Shown here: piece by piece, positions 48,999-58,801 of the stretch
Layout: each line of letters begins with the position of its first letter
Position numbering within the stretch: the first letter of the stretch is position 1
Assembly (NCBI GenBank): GCA_026315105.1
Contig: CM048744.1
Location: forward strand, 835,584,094 to 835,648,093
DNA from: Locusta migratoria
Lineage: Eukaryota; Arthropoda; Insecta; Orthoptera; Acrididae
Reading direction: 5' to 3'
DNA length: 64,000 nt
Notes under the pieces: generated by a model
What the model was told of the DNA's origin: nothing
Database searches by the model: none
The model's input: only the letters and a program-made list of their open reading frames with translations
Program-made: the position numbers and the translations under genes

Positions 48999-49916
48999 CA
49001 GGGTGTTACAAAAAGTTACGGTCAAACTTTCAGGAAACATGCCTCACAAAGAAAATATGCTATGTGGACATGTGTCCGGAAGCGCTTAATTTCCATGTTA
49101 GAGCTCATTTTATTACTTCTCTTCAAATAACATTTATTATGGAAATGAAACACAGAGCAACAGAACGTACCAGCGGAACTTCAAACACTTTGTTACAGGA
49201 AATGTTCTCCGTTAGCGAGGATACATGCATCCAACCTCCGTCGCATGGAATCCCTGATGCGCTGATGCAGCCCTGGAGAATGGCGTATTGTATCACATCC
49301 ATCCACAATACGAGCACGAAGAGTCTCTACATTTGGTACCGGGGTTGCGTAGACAAGAGCTTTCAAATGCCCCCATTACTGAAAGTGAAGAGGTTTGAGG
49401 TCAGGAGAGCATGGAGGCCATGGAATTGGCCCGCCTCTACCAATCCATCGGTCACCGAATCTGTTGTTGAGAAGCGTACGAACACGTCGACTGAAACGTG
49501 CAGGAGCTCCATCGTGCATGAACCACATGTTGTGTCGTACTTGTAAAGGCACATGGTCTAGCAGCACGGGTAGAGTGTCCCGTATGAAATCGTGATAACG
49601 TGCTCCAGTGAGCGTAGGTGGATGAACGTGGAGCCCAATCAAGACATAACCAAAAATCCTGCCCAAACGTTCACAGAAAATCTGTGTTGATGACGTGATT
49701 GCACAATTGCGTGCGGATTATCGTCAGCCCACATATGTTCATTGTGAAAATTTACAATTTGATCACGTTGGATTGAAGCCTCATCCGTAAATACTAAAAT
49801 GAGCTCTACCATGGAAATTAAGCGTTTCGGGACACATGTCCGCCTAACATATTTCCTTTCTTTGTGTGTGAGGAACGTTTCCTGAAAGTTTGGCGGTACC
49901 TTTTTGTAACACCCTG
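48999..49916 (-). mobile_element. mariner DD41D deletion derivative, copy 2 (918 bp)
   Basis: Ends CAGGGTGTTACAAAAAGTTA and CACCCTG with TA duplications. Inverted repeats of about 110 bp. The interior has the same structure as 11472-12403: the inverted repeat joins directly to the transposase just before FTDEAS, without the DNA-binding part. The frame is broken in several places. Confidence 0.88.
49210..49800 (-). pseudogene. mariner (DD41D-like) transposase, catalytic domain, broken
   Basis: The minus strand reads LILVFTDEASIQRDQIVNFH, then TGARYHDFIRDTLPVLLDHV, MWFMHDGAPARFSRRVRTLL (second Asp) and IPWPPCSPDLKPLHFQ, where the third catalytic Asp of PLDF is His, followed by a TAA stop. The remainder is in other frames. 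The LLNNRF spacing keeps 41 positions between second and third sites. Catalytically dead. Confidence 0.82.
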
Positions 49917-50404
49917 TATAGAATACGCAAGAGGGGACGTGGGAAACCTTCGGAGACAAGAAAATGTCCGAGCAAAGTGCCTTTTAAATGAATATACAAG
50001 ATGAATTAGGAGGAAAGGAACATGCATTTAGGGAGGTGCTACTTGTGATTCTGAACAAAAACCTTCTAATACACATATACCCTTTTCTTTAACCCGTTTC
50101 CGGGTAAACCAAGGAAAACAACTACAAAGTGTGCAGATCACTTGCTCATGGTGCAAGTGTCATTCCGACAGTGCTTGTAGTGAACGGCACTGCACTGCTG
50201 TTACGCGGATAAAGAGTACAGTTTAGTGCAGTCAAAATACTAGGAATCTTCACACATGGAGAGTATGCTGACCTTATGTTTGTATACGCTTTGTCCAATG
50301 GGAATTCCAGGGCTGCTGTTCGACAATATCAACGATTTCCGAATCGCAGAGTGCCAGATAGCAGGTTGTTTGACTGCGTGAAAGTAGTACGCTTCCCAGT
50401 GTAA
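49917..50404. other. no gene recognised
   Basis: 488 bases between the mariner derivative and the second Harbinger element. GTTTCCGGGTAAACC near 50096 resembles Harbinger end sequence weakly. Confidence 0.4.
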
Positions 50405-50703
50405 TGGCCGGTTTCCGAAACAGTAGTTACCTGTGCCGTTATAGTTACTGTGGGTTACCTGAACGTTAAGTACAAAATGGGTTTCCGAGACAACAGTTAC
50501 CGCCACAGCCATAGTTACCAGTCTGTTAAAGATAGATGCGCGTTCCCCTAGCCTACTCGTTAACGTTAGTTTTAACTACATCCGCTACGTAGCGCTAGTG
50601 GCTTCCAAACTCAAGTCCATAAATTGTTTAACAGTTGTTATTTGTTTTTATGACTGGTTTCCGTGTAATTTTCGCACAATTTTAGAAATTTTGAAGCTGA
50701 AGA

Positions 50704-51118
50704 ATGGATATTCTTTCGCAGGGCTGGATCTAGGACATTTGCCAAGGGGGGCAAGCTTAAATTTGCCGCCCCTTCTTTTACCCTCCCCCTTGTAAGAATC
50801 GACTTTTGGACGCTAATTGGGTTACATATTTCTAAATAAATGTCTCAATCTCACAACTTATTTTATTGACTGAATTAAGATCAAAGAAAAACAGAGTCCG
50901 GGGCAACTGCCCCCTTTGCCCCCCCCTCCCCCTTAGATCCAGCCCTGTTCTTTCGTCGTCGTCATCACTGTCTTCTTCTTTTTTTGATGCTACGGGCAGG
51001 TGTTCAGAAGAGGAAAACGTAGCTGTACTCGGCGATGTTGAAAGACCACGACGCGTTTTTCGTGTTAGAACAACTACATTTAATCTATATAATGAGAGCG
51101 AGTTTCATATGCGTTTGA
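50704..51118 (+). pseudogene. Harbinger transposase N-terminus, interrupted by a MITE
   Basis: The ATG at 50704 opens MDILS. After the MITE and its duplication (50719-50955) the frame continues with a serine-rich start and FFDATGRCSEEENVAVLGDV, ERPRRVFRVRTTTFNLYNES and EFHMRLR, then the A tract. The last part corresponds to the conserved N-terminal segment of HARBI1-type transposases before the catalytic domain. The catalytic domain is missing. Confidence 0.68.
50719..50947. mobile_element. hAT-type MITE (229 bp) with 8-bp duplication
   Basis: Ends CAGGGCTGGATCTAGGACAT and, backwards, CAGGGCTGGATCTAAGGGGG. The exact 8-bp duplication TTCTTTCG lies at 50711-50718 and 50948-50955. No coding. 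It splits the start of the Harbinger transposase frame, so it is younger than that element. Confidence 0.92.
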
Positions 51119-51119
51119 G

Positions 51120-51159
<40 letters not shown>
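51119..51159. repeat. poly-A tract
   Basis: About 40 A residues directly after the transposase remnant. The reading frame through it would give polylysine. Confidence 0.9.
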
Positions 51160-51162
<3 letters not shown>

Positions 51163-51759
51163 CACCAATGACGTCATTGTCGGAGTCATACTAAACGAGA
51201 AAAAACGCGGAAAAAACATTCAGGGCTAAATTTTACATCGTGGTCGACGGCCGCGAGAGATAATGGTGGCAAAGGGTGACGTATGCGTTAGCTGCATCTC
51301 ATGATCCCCCTCGCGATTGTCAAGCATCTCGACACTTAGCAACAGTGGCCAACGTGATCTCTCGCGATCGCCGTTCTGCATGTAAAATTTTATCACATTC
51401 CGAATCACAAAACAAAGCTCTTATAATAAAGCTTTCAATTAACCATAAAGATACGTTGCTTTGCAATAGAGTTCTGCCATGCAATTGACATTAAGATCTA
51501 TCAGTGTTACAAGTGATTAGTGCTTTTAATTAATACATGGGGCTCGGGTAGGCGGATGGGTGAGCGGAAATTGATCAGCTGGTATTGTAAAACGTATTGT
51601 CACATTCACAGAACAATGGGAAAAGGAAAACTTAAATTCATAAAAATAGATGTTGACAACACAAATAAAACATATGATTTTTATTACTAACCCTATCTTT
51701 CTTGTTTGTCCTGGCTTTTCTTTTTAAAAGAGAATGCCTCAGCGTTCTCTCTCCTAATT

Positions 51760-51826
51760 TAAGGAATTGTACAGTTTTGTGACATCTTCCAAGGCGTGAT
51801 GCTTTTCCAAAATAGTCGAGCCATCT

Positions 51827-51861
<35 letters not shown>

Positions 51862-51946
51862 CTATTACTGATTTCCTTTCTAAAACTAGGTCGTTCAAAA
51901 GGTTTTCCTCAAATAGAGTAAACTTTTTTCCTCGCTTGTTGCTCAT
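51760..51946 (-). pseudogene. Myb/SANT-like Harbinger accessory protein, N-terminal part
   Basis: The ATG at 51946 opens MSNKRGKKFTLFEENLLNDL, then VLERKSVIE, an expanded lysine run from a poly-A (51830-51860 on plus as T), then NRWLDYFGKASRLGRCHKTV. The relative at 47627-47925 has VVIENKKTDGSTIFGK at this place, so the tract grew inside the codons of IENKKTDG. The rest of the domain is decayed. Confidence 0.7.
51830..51860. repeat. poly-T tract inside the Myb-like gene
   Basis: A run of about 30 T between CCATCTG and CTATTACTG. The related copy has only TTTTTATTTT at this position. Confidence 0.9.
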
Positions 51947-52225
51947 TGCATTTCAAAACAGAAGCAGAAAACTCGTGACAGCTATACAAACTATTAAGCG
52001 TCTTCGATTTTCCCTTAATAATCGATAAAATTCGAGTAATTGCGAGTTTCGTTAGTAGTGGCTTCTGTTACCTGTTGAGACGAACTATTAGCATCGATAG
52101 AAGGAGTAGTTACCTCATAGTTAACTAAAGGTCGTTGAAAACCCAAGGAAGTTATCTGGGATGTTAAATTATAACATGACGATAGATAACGGCACGGTAA
52201 CTATAGTTTTCCAGAAACCGGGCCT

Positions 52226-52735
52226 AAATGTTGTGTCAAACTCTTGATGAAACTGAGAAGATTCTTCAAGTAGTGGAACGCAGCCCAACTACTAACTCTA
52301 GAAGAATTGCTGCCCAAATTGCTATTTCACAAACACGAGTGAACGAACAGTACACGAGCAAGGGCTGCATGCATTTCATCGGCATCTGCATGGAGGAGAT
52401 GCTGCCACCCGTATATAATTCTGTCAATGAATCGTTGTCAATGATCGATGAATTGCACTTATTCTGTTGACTAATGTCTCAACATTTACCCGCAACGGAA
52501 TGAACAACTCGCGCAGCTCTCGCGTATGGGCACATGAAAATGTACATCCTACTGTGGAAACAAATTTTCAGCTACGCTTCTCAGTCAACGAGTGGTGCTG
52601 TACCATTGATGACCAACTCATCAGTACATTTGTTTTACATAACCGACTTAGTGGGACACGGTATTTGGATTATCTTCAAAATGTGTTACCAGAATACGTG
52701 GAGGATATTTCTTTGGCAACACTAGCTCTTATTTA
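52226..52735 (+). mobile_element. mariner (DD41D-like) fragment
   Basis: The plus strand reads ETEKILQVVERSPTTNSRRI and AAQIAISQTRVNEQYTSKG (linker HTH region), then after frame changes NVSTFTRNGMNNSRSSRVWA, NFQLRFSVNEWCCTIDDQLI and GTRYLDYLQNVLPEYVEDIS. It stops before the second catalytic Asp. The first Asp position is altered (TNVSTF against TDEATF). It starts at the Harbinger boundary and ends at an RTE LINE piece. Confidence 0.75.
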
Positions 52736-52741
52736 AGGGTA

Positions 52742-53335
52742 AAATATAGGGAGCGACGAGTTATATTCAACTTATACAAAAACCAAACAGAAATTACTAG
52801 AGTCGAAGGTCATGAAATGGTCGCAGAAGTTGGGAAGGGAGTAAGACAGGGTTGTAGCCTTTCCTCAATGTTGTTCAGTCTGTACATTGAGCAGGCTGTG
52901 AAGGAATGGAAGGAGAAATTTGGAGAGTAATTCTGTCAGAGACCGCAAAGGATCTGGAAGAACAATTGAATGGGATGGGTTGTGTCTTGAAAGGAAGATA
53001 TAATATGAACATTAACAAGAGTAAAACGAAGGTAATGGAATGGAATGTCAGAAAATCAGGCGAGGCTGAAGGAATTAGATTAGGTAATGAGACAATTAAA
53101 GTAGTAGATGAATTTTGTTATTTGGGTAGCAAGATAACTTCTGATGGCCGAAGTAACGAAGATATAAAATGCAGAATGTCTATGGGTAAAAGAACGTTTC
53201 TAAAGAAGCGAAACTTGTTAACATCCAATTTTAATTTAAATGTTAGGAAGTTCTTTCTGAAAGCATTTTTCTGGAGTGTAGCATTGTATGGGAGTGAAAT
53301 GTGGACGACAAGGAGTTCAGATAAAAAGATGTTAG
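52742..53335 (+). mobile_element. RTE-like LINE fragment
   Basis: The plus strand reads RVIFNLYKNQTEITRVEGHE, VGKGVRQGCSLSSMLFSLYI, then a deletion that removes the FADD box (after KEKFGE directly to VILSETAKDLEEQLNGM), GRYNMNINKSKTKVMEWNVR, FCYLGSKITSDGRSNEDIKC and LKAFFWSVALYGSEMWTTRS. It is cut at both sides: a mariner fragment precedes it and a Tc1 end follows. Confidence 0.85.
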
Positions 53336-53339
53336 AACT

Positions 53340-53500
53340 TTTAGTGTCGCGATACGATAAACAGCAATCGCGGTAGGCTACAATTCGACCTTTATCAGAG
53401 GAGAAAACGTGATGGTACGCATTTCTCCTCCTTACACGAGGCATCACAACGTTTCACCAGGCAACGCCAGTCAACTGCTGTTCACGTTCCACTCCAGTAC
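53340..53500 (-). mobile_element. Tc1-type transposon, 5' end fragment
   Basis: The minus strand starts MPRVRRRNAYHHVFSSDKGR and IVAYRDCCLSYRDTK, the N-terminus of the Tc1 transposase at 60158-61176 (there MPRVRRRNAYHHVTDFDKGR). The upstream noncoding part, TTGACTGGCGTTGCCTGGTG, also matches. Only the first 35 codons remain. Confidence 0.82.
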
Positions 53501-54340
53501 TTTAAATTCATCAAAATTCAGGCAGAGAAATACTGAAACTTGCTTGTGACAAGTTGGATGATATCTGAATCGTTAATGACACTGTTTTATATTTTGAAAG
53601 ACTATATCGCCAACATTTATTATCTTAGGATTGAGTTATCATGTTCCATACCTGTAGAGGTACTGACCTGTTGGTACTAGGACGATAGGTATTCTGGGTT
53701 CTAGGAGTGGATGAATGTTGTGTAGGATATAACAGGTTGCAGTACTGTGAGACCACATACGAACATTGCTATGTTTTTGCTTTCTACCGACTGTCGCCTA
53801 GGAAGTCGGTAATCAGTGTTTGCCTGCAGAGGTACATTCGCATGTTGAGTTCTTTCCCAGCTTTATGTTGTTGGCTCTGCGTGCGTTTTGTATAAGCAGC
53901 GGTGCGAAGAGTTGTGCGTTTGATGAGCCCAAAAGCGTTCGTTTATTGGAGCAGCAGTGATTAGTGCCGCCGAGACGTTTTGTTGTCCCTCTGTTACTGA
54001 TACATAAACTGGTTAGCGAGCTATAGACAGCGCGCATTTTAAACCAGTTTTGTTGAATGTGGCTAGTTTTTGACCTCGTCGCCATATGACATGTTCAGGG
54101 CAGGATCGGACCGTAGCTGGGGATTGTCCCCCGCAATGAGTGCAAATAATAGCTGGAGAGGCACATCCAGAAAGAGAAGAAGGAAGACAAAAGAAAAAAG
54201 GGACAATGGGGAAATTTCAAAGAATTATGCCTGCTTGGGTATCGCGCACTACGGCCTAGGCACCTAGACTAGACGGCGATTTTTTTTAGTGTCAACCCGT
54301 TTACATGGGGTCCCCAAACCAGATGTCATATATCGATTTT
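53501..54340. other. no gene recognised
   Basis: A frame at 54070-54267 (NNSWRGTSRKRRRKTKEKRD) is basic but has no family I know. No element ends seen. Confidence 0.45.
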
Positions 54341-54353
54341 CCAAATCCGCTTC

Positions 54354-54549
54354 GCTGGCCGCAGTGGCCGAGCGGTCTGCGGCGCGCCAGTCACAGTCTG
54401 CACGGCCGATACGGTCGGAGTTCGAATCCCCCCTCGGGCATGGATGTTTGTGATGTCTTTAGTATAAAATAGTTCATAAGTAGTTTGTAAGTTTAGGGAC
54501 TGATGACACCGCAGTTAAGTCCCTTAAGCGTAACAAACATTTGAACATT
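54354..54549 (+). mobile_element. tRNA-headed SINE, copy 5, with 13-bp duplication
   Basis: GCTGGCCGCAGTGGCCGAGC head, GAGTTCGAATCCCCCCTCGG, GGGCATGGATGTTTGTGATG, tail AACAAACATTTGAACATT. CCAAATCCGCTTC lies on both sides (54341-54353, 54550-54562). Confidence 0.92.
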
Positions 54550-54562
54550 CCAAATCCGCTTC

Positions 54563-54940
54563 TGTAGATGTTTTCCTGTCCCACAATTGATTTTCGTACC
54601 CATACAGTCTCAGTCGTTTTTGAAACGTTCTTGTGTGTCACGTTGCGTCTTCTAGTTAGAAATTATAGACAGAGTGACTTTTCCTTCAGTGAAAGAGAAG
54701 TAGAAATTTTAGACTGAACATAAATCTATTTAAGTATACGGAAATTGCAATTGTGCTGACTAAAGCGGGAACTGAAACAGCTCTTTTTCCGACGCCATAT
54801 TTGAGTGGGTGAGGAAATCCGCTTCCGGTTGTAAAATGTAAACACGACGGCAAAAACGGTTTACGAAATTCGTCTTCCGGAAGGTGTGTTTCGTGCAATC
54901 GTAGTAACAGAGCGATTACTGCAGCGGCATGGAGCACAGA
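54563..54940. other. no gene recognised
   Basis: 378 bases between two SINEs. An 89-codon minus frame has no recognisable features. Confidence 0.4.
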
Positions 54941-55146
54941 ACAAAAAATGTTCAAATGTCTGTAAAGCTATGGAACCAAACTGCAGTGGTCATCGGTCCC
55001 CTAGACCTACAAACTAGTTAAACTAACTTACGCTAAGGACAATACGGACACCCATGCCCGAGGGAGGACTCGACCCTCCGACGGGGAGAGCCGCACGCTC
55101 CGCAGCAAGGCTCATAGAGCGCTCGCCCATTCCCACTCGGCTGCCC
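54941..55146 (-). mobile_element. tRNA-headed SINE, copy 6, diverged
   Basis: The minus strand ends AACATTTTTTG, with body GGTCTAGGGGACCGATGACC and CATGGGTGTCCG. The head GGCAGCCGAGTGGGAATGGG and B box GAGGGTCGAGTCCTCCC are clearly more diverged than in the other copies. No target duplication was found. Confidence 0.75.
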
Positions 55147-55447
55147 GTAACAGTCCATTTTCAGTGACAGCTGTGGTTTCTTTATATTTGATTAGGACGC
55201 TGTGGTGGTCGTGCAAATTACACTCCAATTTATTAATACATGCACATTATCTTTTACGTCAAAAATTATTCGGTTCTTCTAAGAAGTACTAATTATAGTG
55301 GCATTACACCAATGGCGAAGTCAGGATTGTGCTATGTGGGGTGGGGGGGGGGGGGGAGGAGGGGCTCAGTATCTTCGTGCCCCAAACAGGAACCCTGTAT
55401 TAAATGGGGAATATTGAATTTCGTATAAAAGAGGATAAAGAAGTATC
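55147..55447. other. no gene recognised; G tract
   Basis: It contains a run of about 14 G at 55344-55357. Nothing else seen. Confidence 0.4.
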
Positions 55448-55749
55448 AACAAATAATACAGTTCCTTGAGACAACATTGTCTCGTTGTACCAACCATGTA
55501 TTTCACAGGGAACATTGAGGCAGAATTAAAGTGTGTGATGTGGAGGGAGACGTGCTTGAAGACAGTCCGTGTAGTCGCTTTGTCTGAGGCGCTGTGTTAG
55601 CTGAGTGGTCTAAAGCGTCTGCCTCGTAAGCAGGAGGTCCTGGGTTCGAATCCTGGCCACAGCACAAATTTCAGTTCAATGACTCTCCTTATATTTAATA
55701 TCTTTGGTACAACGAGACAATGTTGTCTCAAGGAACTGTATTATTTGTT
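55448..55749. mobile_element. tRNA-Thr-like module between identical 46-bp arms
   Basis: The arm at 55448-55493 (AACAAATAATACAGTTCC then TTGAGACAACATTGTCTCG) is repeated in inverted form with no mismatch at 55704-55749. Between them, ATTAAAGTGTGTGATGTGGA and GAGGCGCTGTG lead into a tRNA-Thr-like sequence (55591-55664), then ACAAATTTCAGTTCAATGA. The same order is seen at 17481-17900 (GAATTAAAGTTTGTG, GAGGCGCC, tRNA, ACAAATTTTCATTCAATGC). Both arms contain a GAGAC..GTCTC mini-hairpin, but the arm sequences otherwise differ from those at 17194. Confidence 0.78.
55591..55664 (+). tRNA. tRNA-Thr-like (anticodon CGT) in mobile module
   Basis: 74 nt. Acceptor GCTGTGT/CCACAGC with one mismatch at the base of the stem, discriminator A. 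D arm with GCT/AGC stem. Anticodon stem TCTGC/GCAGG fully paired (one wobble), loop CTCGTAA giving anticodon CGT. T arm CTGGG/CCTGG with loop TTCGAAT. B box GGTTCGAATCC perfect. It folds better than the copies at 17287-17881 and could be charged with threonine, but the flanking arms show it travels in a repeat. Confidence 0.65.
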
Positions 55750-55879
55750 AATATCTATATCAGCTTGGCCTGAGGAACAAGGCAGGATTGTTCCCATTCA
55801 CTTGGATGAAGTGGCCAACTTAATGGTCCTGACACTTGGGATACCAGTTACTTTCAAATAAGGTTGGGCATCTCGAACA
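55750..55879. other. tail of the tRNA-bearing module
   Basis: AATATCTATATCAGC..GGCAGGATTGTTCCC corresponds to GATATTTATATCACC..GACAGGATTGTACCACC after the right arm at 17646. The repeat therefore continues past its arm. Confidence 0.55.
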
Positions 55880-57785
55880 TATTCTGAGTCGTGACCACCT
55901 TTGTGCTCAGACGGCAAAGACTACCAAATTCAACCGGTCGTTAGGGGTAAAACCCAATGGGACCCTTGGCAAGTAAGGCTAGCTACCTACTTACCAGGTA
56001 CTGTGATTTGATGCTGCCAACAATCTGAGAAAAAGGCCTCTGGCCTTTGGAAGTGACGGAGACCCACCTCCAATTGACCAGGGACTTTTCAGATACTACT
56101 TCGGAAACGATCTGGAATGAGATTGGGAGCTATTAAAATGAATTGGGGCTTCACTTGAAAGACGTTAGAGCTTTGAGAAGCTGCAAGTTAGATACTTTGG
56201 CTGTTAGTAACATTATGGTAAGGGGAGAGAAAGAAGACGAAGTGGGAGAATACAAGGTCTACCTGTCACAAATCAAAACAGGAGCAGTGCGGTGTTGTAC
56301 ATGAGAAGCCAATAGAACACTAGAATCTAGCATAATTGCATAATATGCAAACGATCGACTGATGAGGATAGATTTGACAATCTACAGCAAGAAAATTAGG
56401 ATTGTGTCAGTTTATTTGCCTTATGAAGGGACAAATCCCGATGGGATGGGCAGATTTTAAAATGCACTCAGAGATATAGTTGTTGGAGTAAAGGAGGACA
56501 ATGTTTTCCTCATGGACAATTTCAATGCAAGGATAGGAAATCGGACAGAAGGGTATGAAAAGGTTGTGGGTAAGTTTTGAGAGGATATGAACGCCTATAG
56601 AAACGGAAAACAGCTCTTGGATTTCTCTGTGCCAGGTAGTTATCACAAAATCTTTTTTAAGCATAAGAACATGCACCGGTATATATAGGAAGGCAGGAGA
56701 CCCAGACCTCTCATTAACTATATAATAGCAGACTAGGAATTCAGGAAGGCAGTCAGGAACATGTGTTTTCAGAGGGTTCTTTGATGACACTGATTATTAT
56801 TTAATATGTGGTGAAATTAGTTTTGTGAGACCAAACGTGTAGAAAGTCAGGTCCATATACAGAAGGATGAGAGTGGATAAGTTTCAGGACAAGGAATCCC
56901 GGCACAAGTATATAACAATGATATCAGAAAGGTGGATAGTTCAAGGTGAAAATTTACAGTTATTTGAAGAAGAATGGGCAGGATATAGGGTCACACTACT
57001 AGAAGTGGATAGAGAATGTCCTGGAACAGTAAATGAAGGAAAAAAGAGACAGCTAGATGGAATGACACAGTCAAGGTAAAAGAATGCGTTTCAAAAATGG
57101 CTCCATACTAGAACTCAGGAAGACAGAGAAAGTCATGTTGAAGGAAGAAACAAAGGAAAAAGAAGGTGTTTCAAAATAGGCTCCATACCAGAACTCAAGC
57201 AAACAGAGAAAATTATATTGAAGAAAGAAACAAAGACAAACAAATAATTGCAGAATCCAAGCAGAAATCATGGGAAGGCTTTGGAAATAGGTTAAAGTTT
57301 GGGTCAAGCTGAGGGAAAATCATTTTGGAATGTAATTAGCAGTATTTGAAAGAGAGGGAAGAAGGAACTGAAGTGTTTTGAACAGGTAAGGAAAGCTACT
57401 AGTGAATCTTGTAGCTGCCTATGACTTATTGAGGGAATATTTCAAAGAATTGCTCAATGAAGGTGAAACGTAAAATGATGAGTCAGATTTTGAGGTAGAA
57501 TGGGATAGGAATGACGATGGAAAAAGGGTCACATTTGGGGAAGTAGGGAGAATGGTCAATAGATTGCAGTGCAATACATCGGCTAGGGTGGATGGAATTA
57601 AGTCGTAACTCATCAAATGCAGCGTAATATCAGGTCTGAAATGGTTACACAGGATAATTGAAATGCGGGAGGAGGAGGGGGGGGGGGGAGTTGGGACAGG
57701 TTCCATCTAGAGGGACGAAAGCACACTAGTTTTCAAGCATCGAAACAGGAGAGATTGTAACAATTACAAAGGTATCTCTTTAACT
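55880..57785 (+). mobile_element. LINE with AP-endonuclease region, strongly decayed
   Basis: The plus strand reads ALRSCKLDTLAVSNIMVRGE, then IDLTIYSKKIRIVSVYLPYE, VFLMDNFNARIGNRTEGYEK and NGKQLLDFSVPGSYHKIF. Later comes HRNRRDCNNYKGISL, the start of RT domain 2. Stops occur every 20-40 codons. The endonuclease pattern (LYLPY, GDFNARIG, GxxLLDFC) is that of LINEs related to RTE. The 3' part after NNYKGISL is missing. Confidence 0.7.
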
Positions 57786-57986
57786 TTAGAGCAGGCACGC
57801 TCTTTTAACGTTTACAGGAGCAGGCGCGCAGTGTGGTCTATTATGTGCACTGGTGATAAGTGACGATTTATTATTATTGCTTTATGATTTATTGCAGCGG
57901 TGTACAATACATGATACGATAATGAAACTTTCTCTCTGCAGCGGAGTGTGCGCTGATATGAAACTTCCTGGCAGATTAAAATTGTG

Positions 57987-58059
57987 GGCCGGAACCGGGA
58001 CTCGAATCTGGGACCTTTGCCTTTCGCGAGCAAGCCCTCTACCACGCAGCTACCCCGGC
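57987..58059 (-). tRNA. tRNA-like in MITE (family C)
   Basis: CCGGGGTAGCTGCGTGGTAG then AGGGCTTGCTCGCGAAAGGC and CCAGATTCGAGTCCCGGTTC. D-arm and B-box changes relative to 20523-20596. Position 33 is again not T. Likely non-decoding. Confidence 0.42.
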
Positions 58060-58270
58060 ACGACTCACGGTCACGCCAAACAACTTCAGTTCTGGCAGTA
58101 CCTCGCCTCCTACTTTCCAAACTTCACAGAAGTTCTACTGCGAAACTTGCAAGACTAGCACTCCTGCAAAAAAGGATACGGTGGAGACAGGGCTTAGCCA
58201 CAGCCTAAGGCATTTTTCCAGAATGAAACTTTCACTCTGCAGCGGAGTGTGGGCTGATATGAAACTTCCT

Positions 58271-58337
58271 GGCAGCTCAGTGGTAGAGCGCTTGCCCGCG
58301 TAAGGCAAAGGTCCCAGTTCGAGTCCCGATTCCGCCA
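58271..58337 (+). pseudogene. tRNA-like, 5' acceptor replaced (family C)
   Basis: The element's own sequence CTTCCTGGCAG joins directly to CTCAGTGGTAGAGCGCTTGC, so the acceptor and the start of the D arm are replaced through the shared GCAG/TAGCTCAG. The T loop has lost one G (CCCAGTTCGAGTCCC). Confidence 0.55.
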
Positions 58338-58459
58338 CACAATTTTAATCTGCCAAAAAGTTTTACATGATACAATGTTTACAAGGAACATTTCAGGTTA
58401 CGCTTGACAGGTTTACACAGGTTATAAATGCTAAATTGTTATAATGGAATAATTTACTT

Positions 58460-58754
58460 GCAAATTAGTTGTCCTCGACCTCAAGAAAATGCACACTGCA
58501 TTTTTCGCAGAGAACTATTGCTTGAAAGTGACTTTTGAAAACAAAATAATTGTAGGAAGTGCATCTTACTGTTGTGGATCTATTCTTTGCTCTTACCCAA
58601 ATTTCACATCCTTTTTTTTCCATTGGTTGCTTCTGTATATGTGTCTCTTGAACTTTGTAACGACGAAGATCCATGCTAACATCAGCTGGTAATCTTGGTA
58701 TCGCAGATCTTTCGATAAGATGTGTTTCATGAGTTGAAAAGAAAGTTTCTTCAG

Positions 58755-58801
<47 letters not shown>

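Larger units (their letters stand above)
50405..52224. mobile_element. PIF/Harbinger element with two gene remnants (1.82 kb)
   Basis: Left end TGGCCGGTTTCCGAAACAGT, right end read backwards GGCCCGGTTTCTGGAAAACT. Both are followed inward by TAGTTACC..GTGCCGTTA. TAA flanks both sides (50402-50404 and 52225-52227), the Harbinger target. The plus strand has a transposase N-terminus, split by a hAT MITE. The minus strand has a Myb/SANT-like gene. Two long mononucleotide tracts (51119-51159 and 51830-51860) interrupt the two genes. Confidence 0.82.
57919..58345. mobile_element. inverted pair of tRNA-like MITE modules (family C)
   Basis: TGAAACTTTCTCTCTGCAGC, GGAGTGTGCGCTGATATGAA and CTTCCTGGCAGATTAAAATT lead into a minus tRNA-like part. 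A second unit in the other orientation at 58222-58345 ends AATTTTAATCTGCC. Same family as 20226-20770. Confidence 0.75.

Noticed and set aside
49395..49595. Arg-rich plus frames over the mariner copies as genes
   Set aside because: Antisense shadows of the DD41D transposase; the same shadow occurs at 11793-11990.
54070..54267. 65-codon basic frame as a nuclear protein
   Set aside because: Low complexity Arg/Lys/Glu run without a domain; no supporting signals.
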